From assembly GCA_030407085.1 (NCBI GenBank), contig CM059585.1, positions 118,339,001 to 118,403,000 on the forward strand: DNA of 64,000 nt. Reading direction: 5' to 3'. Below are positions 45,973 to 58,432 of the stretch, in pieces. This DNA comes from Trichopria drosophilae (taxonomy: Eukaryota; Arthropoda; Insecta; Hymenoptera; Diapriidae). The notes under the pieces are model-generated. The model searched no databases and was not told the DNA's origin. It saw nothing but the letters and a program-made list of their open reading frames with translations. Position 1 is the first letter of the stretch; every line of letters begins with the position of its first letter. A program made the translations under genes and the position numbers.

Positions 45973-45986
45973 GTCGCTACGGTAAC
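45973..45986 (+). promoter_or_regulatory. RFX X-box-like site upstream of Tmem231
   Basis: GTCGCTACGGTAAC fits 12 of 14 positions of the X-box consensus GTNRCCWTRGYAAC bound by RFX factors, and lies 58 bp before the start codon. X-boxes mark promoters of ciliary genes in worms, flies and vertebrates, so position and gene identity agree. Not tested. Confidence 0.55.
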
Positions 45987-46044
45987 GGAGTCTAAAAAGA
46001 CAACAATGGGATAGGTTTTACAGATTGCACAGTGTCGATTGACA

Positions 46045-47218
46045 ATGACTGTTATAAATGTGTTCACAAGCAACGTTCAATACAAATATCGAGTACGATT
46101 ATGCTCGTGCAGTACTTTAGTTGTTTTTATCACATTAGGTATTGCGTTAGTAGCTCCACTCGCTTACGTTTACTATACAGGAGGTACTAAAAATTTTAAC
46201 TGGTTATTATAAAAATGAATTGAAAGATATTAAATGAACATTGAATATTTAATAGGATTTTGGATGAGCAGTCGATCGTATGTGGAAATGCCAAAAATCA
46301 AATTTACAAACAAGTATCTCTTTGCAGCGTACCGCAGTTCAAATATTTTTGAACCGATAGTTTGCTCTTCTTTCCCTTACTATAAATATGACTTTCTATG
46401 GGATAATTGCACTATAATGATGGTAAATTTTTAGTTTTATAAAAAAAAAAAGGAATTTAATATTTTGTATATTGCATTGGTTCTTAATTTTAGGCTAAAG
46501 AAACTGATAGCGATAAGGACAATTTAAACGACTTGTTAGAATTTGAACTCCGTTTCGTTGCCAATGAAACAATTCCATTCATACAGTTGTTGTTATTTTT
46601 CAATTATGAGTTATCGGTAAGGAATAAATAATGCTTAAATTGGGTTTATTTATTTTATGGACAATTTATTTTAGACGTATATTAAAATTAAAACCGAGGT
46701 GATAACTTCGCTAGAGTATTCTTTTCCCATGGAAACGCAAGAAGTTGACGTTCTTGGAGATATGGTAGTTCGTCAATTGGGAATGTTGCACAGTTTCAAA
46801 GATTATAAGAATAAAATAAATGAGAATAATACAGATATTAGTAATTTTACAATTAATGAAATATTACAACGAAGCGCAAAACAACGCTGTAAGTAATTCC
46901 ACAGTAAACAATTTTATTGTATTGACGATTAAAAGCAAGAAATTGTTTTTAGTTTCAGGTATTTTGGAAAATACAAAATTTTTACCTGAATTTGGATCGG
47001 ATAATGATGAGGTTGTGGTACGAGGCCAAATAAATTACTTGTGGCAAAATGTTTATTATAAACCGAAATTTTGGGAAGAATTCAAATGGGCGTGGATGCA
47101 ATATTTTTCAGTCGTTGTCATTACTTGGTACATATTTAATAAGTTATTACTTAATGCATTTCGGAAACGAAGACTGAGAAGTTTTATTATATTTCCTTGG
47201 GAAATGTATAAGGATTGA
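46045..47218 (+). CDS. Tmem231: TMEM231, ciliary transition-zone protein
   Basis: TMEM231 is a two-pass membrane protein of the MKS/B9 complex that gates entry into the cilium. Five coding exons join in frame: 46045-46183, 46256-46422, 46494-46616, 46675-46888 and 46953-47218 (46959 is an equally usable acceptor for exon 5). The predicted protein is 302 aa, against about 316 in human. The N terminus MTVINVFTSNVQYKYRVRLC is followed by a membrane helix at about 24-45. GFWMSSRSY after it and the long luminal part match the family. The second helix is near 262-283 in WAWMQYFSVVVITWYIF, preceded by the conserved YYKPKFWEEFK. Stop TGA 47216-47218, with AATAAA starting just after it. In insects cilia are limited to sensory neurons and sperm. 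All introns are under 75 bp. No defects are seen. Confidence 0.95.
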
Positions 47219-47350
47219 TAATAAATAATTTAATACTTATATACATAAAATTGTTATTCTTTATAGTATGCAACCTATAATTTTATTTATTGAGTATAAC
47301 AAATTTACATTGTCGCAGTACTTAGCACATTACAATATTTGCGCTGCCGA

Positions 47351-48736
47351 TATATGGGTGATTCTTCAAAAACAGGGCATTTTCAAGAATGAAAATTTTT
47401 TTTTTTAAGTTACTGTAAATTCATTTTTTTTTTAATGGATTCTTGCTTATTAGCACCAGGTTAAGTTATTGTTAAAGTAGTCACGCTGCAAAATTATTTT
47501 AAAGGAAAGGGGAAGACTTTTACTATGACGCATTTTCATACGGCTATATAAACCAACAAGTGCTTGTTAAAAACTTGAAAAAAATAACTCTAAAGAGTCA
47601 AAAACATAATGTACATATCTGATTTAGTGCGTTTTTGTGAATAAATGAAAATTATTTATTAAGTAATAATTAAAAAATTAAGAAAAACACAGGAATTTTT
47701 GAAGAAGTTTTAGACAAAATAAATTTATTAAAGTTAATGTGTCGTTGGTTAGTAACTACAATGATAATATTATATTCATAATTTTAATAAATAATATTAT
47801 ATCATAATAAACTTGATTCATAACGTTGTAACAAATATAAAGTTTAATTTTGTGGTTTTTTAAATTATATTTAAATAAATGTCTAAGAGGAAGAGAAATA
47901 TAAATGTTATTTATGATTTGAAAAATATTTTCTGCTACGGGTTACACTTTGTTCTTGTTTCGTACCTGATACGCCAAATGTTTGGTAACGACAATGAAGG
48001 TGACGACAATGAAAATTTGTAAAAAAATCCAATTTTACATATTTTAAACAATAATAAATTAAAAAACAAATTGCCAGTAACGTTTATTCCTTTAATCTTT
48101 AAGTTTTCATAGTTTTTTAATTGCTGTTTGTATCAAAATACCAAAATTAGGACGGGTGACGACAATTAATTTAATAAATATACGTGGTATTTTTATACAG
48201 TTTTTACTTGTTCATGAGGTAAATACGTTCTCTTTTCAATTTTCTATGGACGATTAATAAAGTGTAGTGTTTTTTCTTTGATTTTCTCATAAGTTTTAGT
48301 AAAAAAGTTAATTATTTCCAGTTCATTTATACCAGTTTACGCATTGTCGTTACCTCATAGAAATTTCTTAAGACATTAATATTTCAATAATTATTAATAT
48401 ATATATTGATTTAATTAAATATTATACAGAGAGAAATTGTACAGTTTGAACTATAGAAATATTATTTGAATAAATTAAAATAATTCGGTTTCTTAATAGC
48501 GCTACTATTTTAAAGTTTTGAACTTAGAGGTTTGGACATATCAAAAATGCTACTTTTAGTCTTTAAATGTCATTTTACACCAGTTTTTTGTAACAAAAGT
48601 ATTATTTTTCAAATTAACATGGGCCAGGGATATTTATTTAACATTTCTATCGAAATTTAATAATTTATTGTCAAAGTTTTTGTAAGATATAACGTAAAGA
48701 CACGAAAATGCCCTGTTTCCGGAGAATCACCCATAT
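47351..48736. mobile_element. Non-autonomous TIR element, TATGGGTGATTC ends
   Basis: 'tatgggtgattcttcaaaaacagggcattttc' at 47353 and its inverted form 'gaaaatgccctgtttccggagaatcacccata' ending at 48734 are TIRs of about 32 bp, flanked by TA. The 1.38-kb body is AT-rich and has no coding capacity. The phrase 'gtaacgacaatgaaggtgacgacaatgaaa' (about 47985) is repeated loosely inside. Confidence 0.75.
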
Positions 48737-48919
48737 ATAAAATATCTGTAGGCAGTAGGTATACCTTAAAAACTAAAGACTTGCACCTAAAAAGTAGTTT
48801 TCTATATTTAATGTGATGTGGCAGAAATTGAAATGATAATAGATAAAACGATATAGCAAAATAACAGAATATAAGTGAATAAAATACAGCAAATTGCATA
48901 CATTATGCACATTATCTAG

Positions 48920-49270
48920 TACGAAATTACAAAGTTGTCAATAATTTGGCTAATATTTGTTTGTAGTTGTTATTATTTATAATTTTGTATAGCTTGTTGT
49001 AGTAAGAAAGAGCAGTAAATTTATGATTTCTTCTACCAATTTCCAATTTGATAATAGGTAACGGCAAGGTTTTATTTCGAGTTGCTGACCTCCTATTAAG
49101 AGTATCGCATTTTAAGATGTACTTGTTTTTGATCGATAAAGCCATTTTACATTTACTGTTTTTACTTTTTAATATTTTAATAATTTTATTATGTACTTTA
49201 TATAATAAACTTATTGTGGTTTTATTAGCTGAACTCCAAGCAATAATACCGTATGTAACACTATAATATA
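48920..49270 (-). pseudogene. LINE ORF2 C-terminal fragment
   Basis: On the minus strand the frame runs through VTYGIIAWSSANKTTISLLY, then KCKMALSIKNKYILKCDTLN, then LPLPIIKLEIGRRNHKFTAL. This is the thumb/C-terminal region of a Jockey-like ORF2. Only this piece remains. Confidence 0.65.
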
Positions 49271-49429
49271 GACTATATTAGCGTTAAGGGTGTTCTCTCC
49301 GAGCATCGGAACGCCACGGTGGCGGCTTTGGAACTTCTAGACCGGAAGTAATCGTAGATGCAAATATTCTCCTTCAATTTTTATGGAATCGTGCTGGAAA
49401 CGCATTAATCATGAGCCCTTTTCATCCAA

Positions 49430-49618
49430 GAATGGACGCAAAGGCCCCTTTTTGGCAAAAAAATTTGTTGAAGCCCGAAAAAAAAAATATTCCGACGACC
49501 CTTTTTGAAGGCACACGTACACAGGCTTTACGTGTGTTAGTGAGCACCACAAAAACGGTTAATTACTTATTATCCATAGCATTTTTGCCAAAAAGGGGCC
49601 TTTGCGTCCATTCGTGAC
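49430..49618. mobile_element. Short hairpin MITE
   Basis: 'aatggacgcaaaggccccttt' (about 49432) with 'ttggcaaaaa' recurs inverted as 'tttttgccaaaaaggggcctttgcgtccatt' near 49583-49613. The loop is about 120 bp, rich in ACGTAC-like phrases, with no protein. Confidence 0.65.
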
Positions 49619-49882
49619 ATCGGCCGGCTTCTATTCCAAATAATTGCATGTCGTTTTATTTCGAATTGAAGCCAAATTTTGGCATTTACGATTCGAAGCG
49701 GGCAATGGCGGACACAAGGTGAAAAATGACAGGAAATAGTTCCGCGATTCTACGAGGTGTGTCGCTTCGGGCGTATATCAGTACCGTATGTTTTTACGGG
49801 TGCTTAGCGGACCTCCGTGAAGTTAACCGGCCATTGTAACGAAATCGATCGAAAATAGCGCGAATCGTTTGCGATTCGTTGG

Positions 49883-51279
49883 CGAATGTTTGCGATTGCC
49901 GATTTTTCGTTTGCGACTTCGTCGTTTTTGAGTTATTTGCAAAAAACGACATGGCCGGCTAACTTCACGGTAGCATTTTTGAAAACGCAATTACTCGGAA
50001 ACCAATCGACCAATTTCACCCAAATTAGGCTTGATCGTTTGCGATTCGTTTGCGAATTATGAATTAAAAGTGCTTTTTCCGATAACTTGTAAAATAAAAA
50101 AAAAAATTATCCTATATGTCCCTTATATATTCATTAAAAGGATTGCGATTTTTTTGCAATCGGTCTCAAACGTTTGCGATTCGTTTGCGAATTGAGAAAA
50201 TATAACAATCTCTCGAATATCATAATAAATAAGGCGAAAATAAACGAATTATCGAAAGTTACTAGATCCAGCCCGCCTCGATATACAAAAGCCTTTAAAA
50301 GGTTTGCCATTTTTTGCAATCGGTCTGAAAAGTTTACGATTCGTTTGCGAATTGAGAAAATATAGCAATCTCGCGAATATCATAATAAATAATGCGAAAA
50401 TAAACGAATTATAGAAAGTTACTAGATCCAGCCCGAGTCGATATACAATCGCAAACCTTTTAAAGGATTTTGTATATCGAGGCCGGCTGGATCTAGTAAC
50501 TTTCGATAATTCGTTTATTTTCGCATTATTTATTATGATATTCGGGAGATTGCTATATTTTCTCAATTCGCAAACGAATCGTAAACGTTTCAGACCGATT
50601 GCAAAAAATCGCAAACCTTTTAAAGGATTTTGTATATCGAGGCGGGCTGGATCTAGTAACTGTCGATAATTCGTTTATTTTCGCATTATTTATTATGATA
50701 TTCGAGAGATTGTTATATTTTCTCAATTCGCAAACGAATCGCAAACGTTTGAGACCGATTGCAAAAAAATCGCAATTCTTTTAATGAATTTTGTATATAA
50801 GGGACATATAGGATAATTTTTTTTTTATTTTACAAGTTATCGGAAAAAGCACTTTTAATTCATAATTCGCAAACGAATCGCAAACATTGGGTGAAATTGG
50901 TCGATTGGTTTCCGAGTAATTGCTGTAGTGTCTTGGATGGGCGAATTAAAAGGCACGCGTCGTAATAAGTAAAAATGTATGTATTAATTAAATGGTAATA
51001 AGTACTTCACAAAATATAATAGTTTTTACAGAATGAGTTGTCGCGCTAATGGTTACATTGAGTCTGTCTTTCGTGTTCGTTACGCGCGCTCAGTGGTCTG
51101 CGGCGTTGCCAAACCCATGGCTGCCACTCGCGATCGTCTAGGGATAATCCCTATATTCAAGTACATTACAATTGCGTTTTCAAAAATGCTAACGTGAAGT
51201 TAGCCGGCCATGTCGTTTTTTGCAAATAACTCAAAAACGAATAAGTCGCAAACGAAAAATCGGCAATCGCAAACATTCG
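49883..51279. repeat. Palindrome with internal repeats, split by a solo LTR
   Basis: Outer ends CGAATGTTTGCGATTGCC (49883) and its inverse (to 51279) pair; so do 49996-50021 and 50889-50914, whose sum is 100,910. The outer sum is 101,162, exactly 252 more, the size of the LTR plus its target duplication. Each half contains two direct units of about 155 bp with 'gcgaattgagaaaatata' and 'gttactagatccagcccg'. Frames here are symmetry shadows. Confidence 0.92.
50924..51170. mobile_element. Solo LTR (247 bp) with 5-bp target duplication
   Basis: Begins TGTAGTGTCTTGG and ends GTACATTACA, the TG...CA form of long terminal repeats. ATTGC occurs at 50919-50923 and 51171-51175. It has no coding sequence and is much less AT-biased than its host. 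The orientation and family cannot be fixed from this alone. Confidence 0.8.
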
Positions 51280-53007
51280 TAAACGTAAACTCACACAAGC
51301 AAACTAGCGTGTAAGAGGGACGCACACATGCGTATACATAAGAAATAACTTCGCGAATCGTGCCAGCCTTCTTTCGATGCGGATTTACTATATAGCCGCC
51401 GAGGTTCGGGCTTCTTGGGTCATAGAACACTATTTCATTTTGTTGAAATTCGGATACGCCTTTACTATGTTTTTTAAAGATCATATAGAAAGGCTGTATA
51501 TATCAACGACATTTTATTCATAGAATAATATCAGACTTTACCTATATTATGTGTCAACCAAATGTTCGTTTTTTATTTTATTGCAACCGATTTTTATGTG
51601 GTCGATTCTCAAAATTAATTTTTTAGTATATCTGCACTCACTGTTCATTTTGTGTTTAGGATATAGTGCATATCCCAGTAAACGGAAATGAATTTAAAGG
51701 GATCGAAATTTTGAATGCATTTTTATTCATTTATATTCTGGCTTTTATTCATTTTATTTTGGTTTTAATGCAACAAATTTTATATTGCTTTTAACCGATC
51801 TTTGGTATTTCGGATACGCATTTACGTATACTTTATTAAAATTAAAAGCGGAACGTAGAAAATGTAGTATGTCAACGGCATTTTATTAAAGTTCTATATG
51901 ACCTCGATTATAAAAATGGTCGTAATTTGATCTTTTGAAAAAATCTATTATGAAAATTTATATAATTTGTAGTGTATATTACACACTTACAAAATTTCAT
52001 AACGTTCAACCGTAATACTCATTGCTAGGACAGCAGCGATACTTGGCAATTTTTTTGTTTTTAAACATTTGTTAGAAATAATTGCATTGTAGCCCACTAA
52101 AGTGGGCCGATATTTTTCGACTTGTATTTAAAAATTAGTAGTTGGCTGAAAATTTGGAAACAGGCTTATCCTGTACTTTCTACTGTCTCAAAAGTCCTCA
52201 TCTCTACAAGCTGCCATGTGTCCAAAAAATAGGTTTTTCTGAAATAACTCGAAAAATATCACTTTAAACGAAAAAAAAGAAAGATACAAAAATTGTAGCT
52301 AGGAAAATTCCGCACAATTTCATTTTTTAAAAAAACTTTTTTATACTACGATCAATAGAAGCCGAGAGATTTTTTTCAAATATTGGCAGTTTTGCGGATC
52401 AACTGTAATGAGCGCGAGGATCGCGCGTTTTTCGCTTATAAATAAAAAATGACCATTCGGATCGCAAAACGCTTCAAATAAAAGTTGTAGAGGATGAAAT
52501 TACCAACAATTTTCCTTTGTTTTTATGTAATGCTGTACGTTCAATATTTACGGAGATATGAAGGTTTTTAAAAAACAAATACGCACAATCGAAAGTTTTT
52601 TTGCGATAATCAATAATGACTCTAAAACCGTGCTTCGTGTGCATAAAGTGCATAGAATGAAAGTTGTAGATAATGACATTTTTAATGTACGTGTTTAATA
52701 AAAAAATCATTTTGATCATAAATCCACGATGGTACAAAAGAAAAATATGAAAAATTGCTATTTTCATGTACTTTTTTGTAAACACATAAGTATTTTTTGG
52801 CTATATTCATACAGTAATAGTATAGTAAAGTGTTTTGAAGAGAATGAGAATATCTGTAAAATGAGCACCGGTTGGAGTTTTTACGATGAACTGGTGAAGT
52901 TATAGCCGTTTGAAGTTTCATACAAACATTTTTGTTGAAAAACAAGCGTAAAATTTTTGTTTAAAAATCGGTTTTCAACTGAATTTACTAGTTTATATAT
53001 ATATGTA

Positions 53008-53923
53008 GGGGAAGACGGGGCGAAGCGGCGAACGGGGCGAAGTGACGAATCTCAAATATTTCCATTATGATCATACTGATTGCAAAATATCATATGTGGT
53101 TTCTTTGTTTACACCATTTTTCACATTTTAAGACATGATATTTCATTTTTTGTTCTCTTACCTATCTTTGGGAGCTAGAAAAGTAATTTTTAAACAAAAT
53201 TTTCAAGTCATTTTCCTGTACTTTGTTCTCAGATTGATCAATATTTTCATTTTGAAAGTTTAATAATCGCTATTTATATATTTAATCTAAAAGTATATCT
53301 TTTGGACTTATTTATAAATCATGAATTGTTCCTTTTTTGTATGTTTATACTGAGATATCGTATCTGCAAGTCCAAATGATACTTTAGGGTGAAGCGTCGA
53401 ATTTTTTTCCCGGATGTCTCTATTCCGTGATTATTTTTTAATTTAGAATTCCCTTTTGATGAATGCATTGAGTTACAAAAGACAACGTTGAAATATGCGA
53501 TCCTGATATAATGCGAGTATTCAAAGATTCCGAAGATGCAATTTCTTTTTTTACTGTTGTTTGAAATTTTGATATATCTGAAGAGGTTCATTCCTCCAAC
53601 GTGGAAATTTTATTTTTATTAAACAAACAATAATAACTTAAAAAATTATGACTTGCACTTAATTGTATGATAGTTGTCTCGGAGACCTCTAAAAATTAGG
53701 ATTCGCCACCTCACCCCGATATCGCCGCTTCGCTCCGTGATTTTTAAGTTTTTTAAATTGGCCATAGCTGGCCATCTGTAAAACATATACCGTAACTAAC
53801 ATGCATGCAAATATTGACTATAAAATTATTTAGCAAATGATACTTTGTATCATCATAAATACAAAATTCAAGGAGCTGTATGATAGACGGAAAAAATCCT
53901 CGCCGCTTCGCCCCGCCTTCCCC
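53008..53923. mobile_element. TIR element with GGGGCGAAG ends
   Basis: The left end GGGGAAGACGGGGCGAAGCG and right end CGCTTCGCCCCGCCTTCCCC are inverted, with one mismatch over 24 bp, and flanked by TA. A second GGGGCGAAG sits just inside each end. The 916-bp body is AT-rich without a transposase. It abuts the left arm of the 7-kb inverted repeat. Confidence 0.85.
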
Positions 53924-54274
53924 TATATATAATGTGTATTTAAATTAGGGTGGTCCACAAAAAATCAAAGTAGCGAATTTTAATTGGAACACCCCCAGAA
54001 TTCTTCTATACTGAAAATAAAAAGACACGTATTTTTTTGTTTTGCGATTCGTCGATATTTAATGGTGCCGTCGGGCCCCTGGAGTTTTCCATGTATTTTA
54101 TATGGGAAATAATCGTTTTCTCAAAAATTTGCTGTAAAATTTCTAAAAATTAACATTTTTTCATGAACAAAAGATATTTTCCTTCAGAAATAATGAAATT
54201 ATGAAATCGTAATGATCGTTTGCGTAAAAAGCTTTTTCGAACGACCGTTTATAGGCTTACTGTGCTTACTGTGC

Positions 54275-54281
54275 GGTATAT

Positions 54282-54332
<51 letters not shown>
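54275..54332. repeat. AT microsatellite
   Basis: About 58 bp of alternating AT. The following 'acagggtcatcgaaaagtatcggacc' and repeated 'aaggtca' phrases (54440-54490) look like the start of another repeat, with a partner phrase near 54640-54680. Confidence 0.85.
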
Positions 54333-54336
<4 letters not shown>

Positions 54337-54969
54337 GGTCATCGAAAAGTATCGGACCCCCCTAATATCTTCAGTTAGAATGCACTTAGGAGACAATGTC
54401 CCATAGCAAAGTTGTATGGTTTCAAGCGGGGAGTAAGATGATGACCTTGACTTTGACTTGACCTTTCCTTCAAGGTCATTTCAAGGTCAATCTTATTTTT
54501 TTAAATAGAACCCCCTACATTTTATTGCATATTCTTATAGCTTATCTCGAGAGCTTTCCAAAACACCATAATAAAATATTTTTTTATTAAGTACTTTTTG
54601 AGTTATAAAGGTTTGAAGTTAACAATTTGTTAAGTGGTGTGCGAGTCCGACCTGAAAATATTAGGGGGATCCGATTTATGTATTTTCTTTAAACCAATTA
54701 ATTGGTCTCATTATTCCGCGCACAAAAGTATTAAGGTTATGATTACTGAAAACTAAATAATATTTTACAAGATATTCTACATTTTGTGTCAAAAAATTTT
54801 CCATTCTTTACCACTTTTTTCAAATCCATGTTAGAAGTTTAAAATGACAAAATATGCATAGAAAAAAAATCATCGATGAAAAATATTAAAAATTGTAAGA
54901 CAAAATACATTTATAATAGTCCAATTTTACACTTTTTACACTAAACAGAGTTTGAACCGTCTTAAAAGC

Positions 54970-56460
54970 CTTGTTATTAATAAATACTAAATTATAATAT
55001 GTAATATTAGACTTCTACAGAGAAAATTAAAAAACATTTACCATCAGGACACTTCTTAGCGATATACCTACATAAATAAAAAAACATATGGGTGCATATA
55101 TACAATACATGTCATATATATACAGTAGGTTGCGGATCTGTGTCGAAACGGCATAGTAAATAAATGGAATGATTGCATCTATCATTGCATATAAAATGTT
55201 GAATTGAAATGTATATCTAAAAGTTGTTGCGTGACTTTATCAATAAAAGGCTAATTTTTCGAAATATTTATCGACAGTTGATAATGGAAAAAAATGTAAA
55301 TTCATAATATACAGAAAACTATTAAATTTTTGTATATTCTTTACCAATAAATTGTTATAAACAATTATTGTTTATAAACAAAAAAGGGTATTTTATTTTT
55401 AACATATATCGTACTTCCAATGGTTAATTTAGCGCTAACTGCGATATGCTAGCCATGAGAAGAAGAGGGTTTTCGTTTGTGTTGTTTACTTAATATTTTT
55501 AACAACAAATTGACGACTTTTTCACAAAACATTATGCACATTTTGCATCTAATTTTTCCCGTAGAATCGATTCGCGTAGTCATATTTTCCCTGAAACCGC
55601 ATTTGATGAATAACAAACTGTTATAAACAAATATTTTTTAAACTCAAAAAACACGGGTATTTTATTTTTAGCATATATCATATTACCAATAGTTAGTTTG
55701 ACGCTATCTGTGCAGTGGAATGCGTGGGCCTTAATTAACACTTTCTAATATAAATAATATGGAGAATATATTCCATAATACCATAAATATATAAAGATTT
55801 ACAAAACGAATATTGAAGGTGGAGAACTAAAAAAACCTTACAAAATTATGACGAATACCCAGACGTAACTTAAAAAAATTGCGATAAAATAATTTTTTTG
55901 AACGAAATTTTTTAATTTGGACCCTGAATCGTAACGCTCTTCAGTTTCTAAATATTAATCGACAGTTTGACGAAAAAGTAACGTAAATTCATAATTATTA
56001 TTTGCAAAAGAACGGATTTTGAAGATAGATAAAATCATAAGCGTATTTCTAAACCTGGAAATAATGAAGACACTTCTTATGCACTGTTTAATATACCTGT
56101 GCATATGGCTAAAGTATTTTATATATATTGGTAAAGAATACACAGAGATTTTTTGTAATATTGTAAATTTATATTGTTTTTCTCTGTCAACTGTCGATAA
56201 ACATTTAGAAAAATTGAAGTTTTTCTATTGATGAAGTCACGCAACAAATTTTAAATGAATGTTGATGGGCAAATAAAGAAAGAACAATCAGAAACCTGCC
56301 AGAGAATTATAAGAAGTCAATTTACAGAAAAAAATTATATACATGTAAATGTGCATATTATTGATTATTTCACCATGACTTCCAAAATGAACATATTCTA
56401 GGCATTGAAGTACAAATCAAATATTAACTATTGAAATTTAGTATTTATTAATAACAAAAC
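54970..56460. repeat. Imperfect inverted repeat in the loop of the 7-kb repeat
   Basis: 'ttgttattaataaatactaaatt' (54972) recurs inverted at about 56435-56457, and 'gttgcgtgactttatcaataaaag' (55225) recurs inverted near 56222-56245. Two direct copies of 'gggtattttatttttaacatatatc' are at 55385 and 55655. An old fold-back structure; no gene. Confidence 0.6.
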
Positions 56461-56544
56461 TTTTCAGAAGAGTCAGACTGTCAAATTGGATTATTAAAAT
56501 TGTCACTTTTCTTACAATTTTTTATAATTTTTAACGCCGATTAT

Positions 56545-56934
56545 TAAACTTTCAAAATGAAAATATTGACCAATCTGAGAACAAAGTACAGGAGAATGAC
56601 TTGAAAATTTTGTTTAAAATTTACGTTTCTAGCTCCCAAAGATAGGTAAGAGAACAAAAAATTAAATATCATGTCTTAAAATGTGAAATATATATATAAT
56701 ATACATATATACGGGGCGAAGCTCTAATATTTTCATTATGATCATCCTGATTGAAAAATATCATATGTGGTTTCTTTGTTTACACCATTTTTCACATTTT
56801 AAGACATGATATTTCATTTTTTGTTCTCTTACCTATCTTTGGGAGCTAGAAACGTAATTTTTAAACAAAATTTTCAAGTCATTTTCCTGTACTTTGTTCT
56901 CAGATTGGTCAATATTTTCATTTTGAAAGTTTAA
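56545..56934. repeat. Two partial, opposed copies of the GGGGCGAAG element
   Basis: 56713-56934 repeats 53013-53270 in the same direction (acggggcgaag, then 'attatgatcat', 'tcatatgtggtttctttgtttacacc', 'gggagctagaaa'). 56545-56692 is the same internal stretch inverted. Together they form a palindrome adjoining the right arm of the 7-kb repeat. Confidence 0.8.
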
Positions 56935-58432
56935 TATATATTAAACTAGTAAATTCAGTTGAAAACCGATTTTTAAACAAAAATTTTACGCTTGTTTTTC
57001 AACAAAAATTTTGTATGAAACTTCAAACGGCTATAACTTCACCAGTTCATCGTAAAAACTCTAACCGGTGCTCATTTTACAGATATTCTCACCCTCTTCA
57101 AACCACTTTACTATACTATTACTGTGTGAATGTAGCCAACAAATACTTATTTACAAAAAAGTACATGAAAATAGCAATTTTTCATATTTTTCTTTTGTAC
57201 CATCGTGGATTTATGATCAAAATGATTTTTTTATTAAACACGTACATTAAAAATGTCATTATCTACAACTTTCATTCTATGCACTTTATGCACACGAAGC
57301 ACGGTTTTAGAGTCATTATTGATTATCGCAAAAAAACTTTCGATTGTGCGTATTTGTTTTTTAAACCTTCATATCTCCGTAAATATTGAACGTACAGCAT
57401 TACATAAAAAAAAGAAAAATTGTTCGTAATTTCATCCTCTACAACTTTTATTTTAAGCGTTTTGCGATCCGAATGGTTATTTTTTATTTGTAAGCGAAAA
57501 ACGCGCGATCTTCGCGCTCATTACAGTTGATCCGCAAAACTGCCAATATTTGAAAAAAAACTCTCGGCTTCTATTGATCGTAGTTTAAAAAAGTTTTTTT
57601 AAAAATGAAATTGTGCGGAATTTTCCTAGCTACAATTTTTGTATCTTTCTTTTTTTTTCATTTAAAGTGATATTTTTCGAGTTATTACAGAAAAATCTAT
57701 TTTTTGGACACATAGCAGCTTGTACGGATGAGGACTTTTGAGAGAGTAAAAAGTACAAGATAAGCTTGTTTCCAAAATTTTCAGCCAACTACTAATTTTT
57801 AAATACAAATCGAAAAATCTCGGCCCACTTTAGTAGGCTATAATGCAATTATTTCTAACAAATTTTTAAACACAAAAAAATTGCCAAGTACCGCTGCTGT
57901 CCTAGCAATGAGCATTACGGATTGAACATTATGAAATTTGTAGTGTAATATATACACTACAAATTATATTAATTTTCGTATTAGATTTTTTTAAAAGATC
58001 TACAGTTTCTGCGTTCTACTTTTAATTTTAATAAAGTAGTAAATGCGTATCCGAAATCCCAAACCTCGGTTAAAATCAATACAAAATTTGTTGCATTAAA
58101 ACTAAAATAAAATGAATAAAAACCAGAATATAAATGAATCAAAATGCATTCAAAATTTCGATCCCTTTAAATTCATTTCCGTTTACTGTGATATGCACTA
58201 TATCCTAAACACAAAATGGACAGTGAGTGCAGATATACTAGAAAATTAATTTTGAGAATCGAGCACATCAAAATCGGTTGCAATAAAATAAAAAACGAAC
58301 ATTTGGTTGAAACATAATATAGGTAAAATGTGATATTATTCTATAAATAAAATGTCGTTGATATATAAGCCTTTCTATATGATCTTTAAAAAACATAGTA
58401 AAGGCGTATCCGAATTTCAACAAAATGAAATT

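Larger units (their letters stand above)
51432..58431. repeat. 7-kb inverted repeat with 1.5-kb arms
   Basis: Arms are 51432-52998 and 56935-58431. Matched pairs sum to 109,863 at the outer end, 109,932 at 52740/57192 and 109,933 at the inner end, so the arms are collinear with small indels. Both arms code the same shadow peptide (FTKKYMKIAIFHIFLLYHRG) on opposite strands. The 3.9-kb loop holds a DNA element and further palindromic debris. No transposase or other gene was recognised. Confidence 0.9.

Noticed and set aside
46953..46959. Choice of a single acceptor for Tmem231 exon 5
   Set aside because: Both AGs keep the frame (two-residue difference); the sequence alone cannot decide, so 46953 is given with the alternative stated.
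50134..50784. Several 60-120 codon frames with LRKYNNLSNIIIN
   Set aside because: Repeated and inverted units of the 49883-51279 palindrome, not a protein family.
50100..50800. Possible CRISPR-like array of repeats
   Set aside because: The repeats are long, imperfect and part of a palindrome in eukaryotic DNA; there is no repeat-spacer pattern.
52474..57389. Matching frames with FTKKYMKIAIFHIF on opposite strands (52474-52785 minus, 57015-57389 plus)
   Set aside because: They are the same DNA in the two arms of an inverted repeat. Composition is that of AT-rich non-coding DNA and no family is recognisable.
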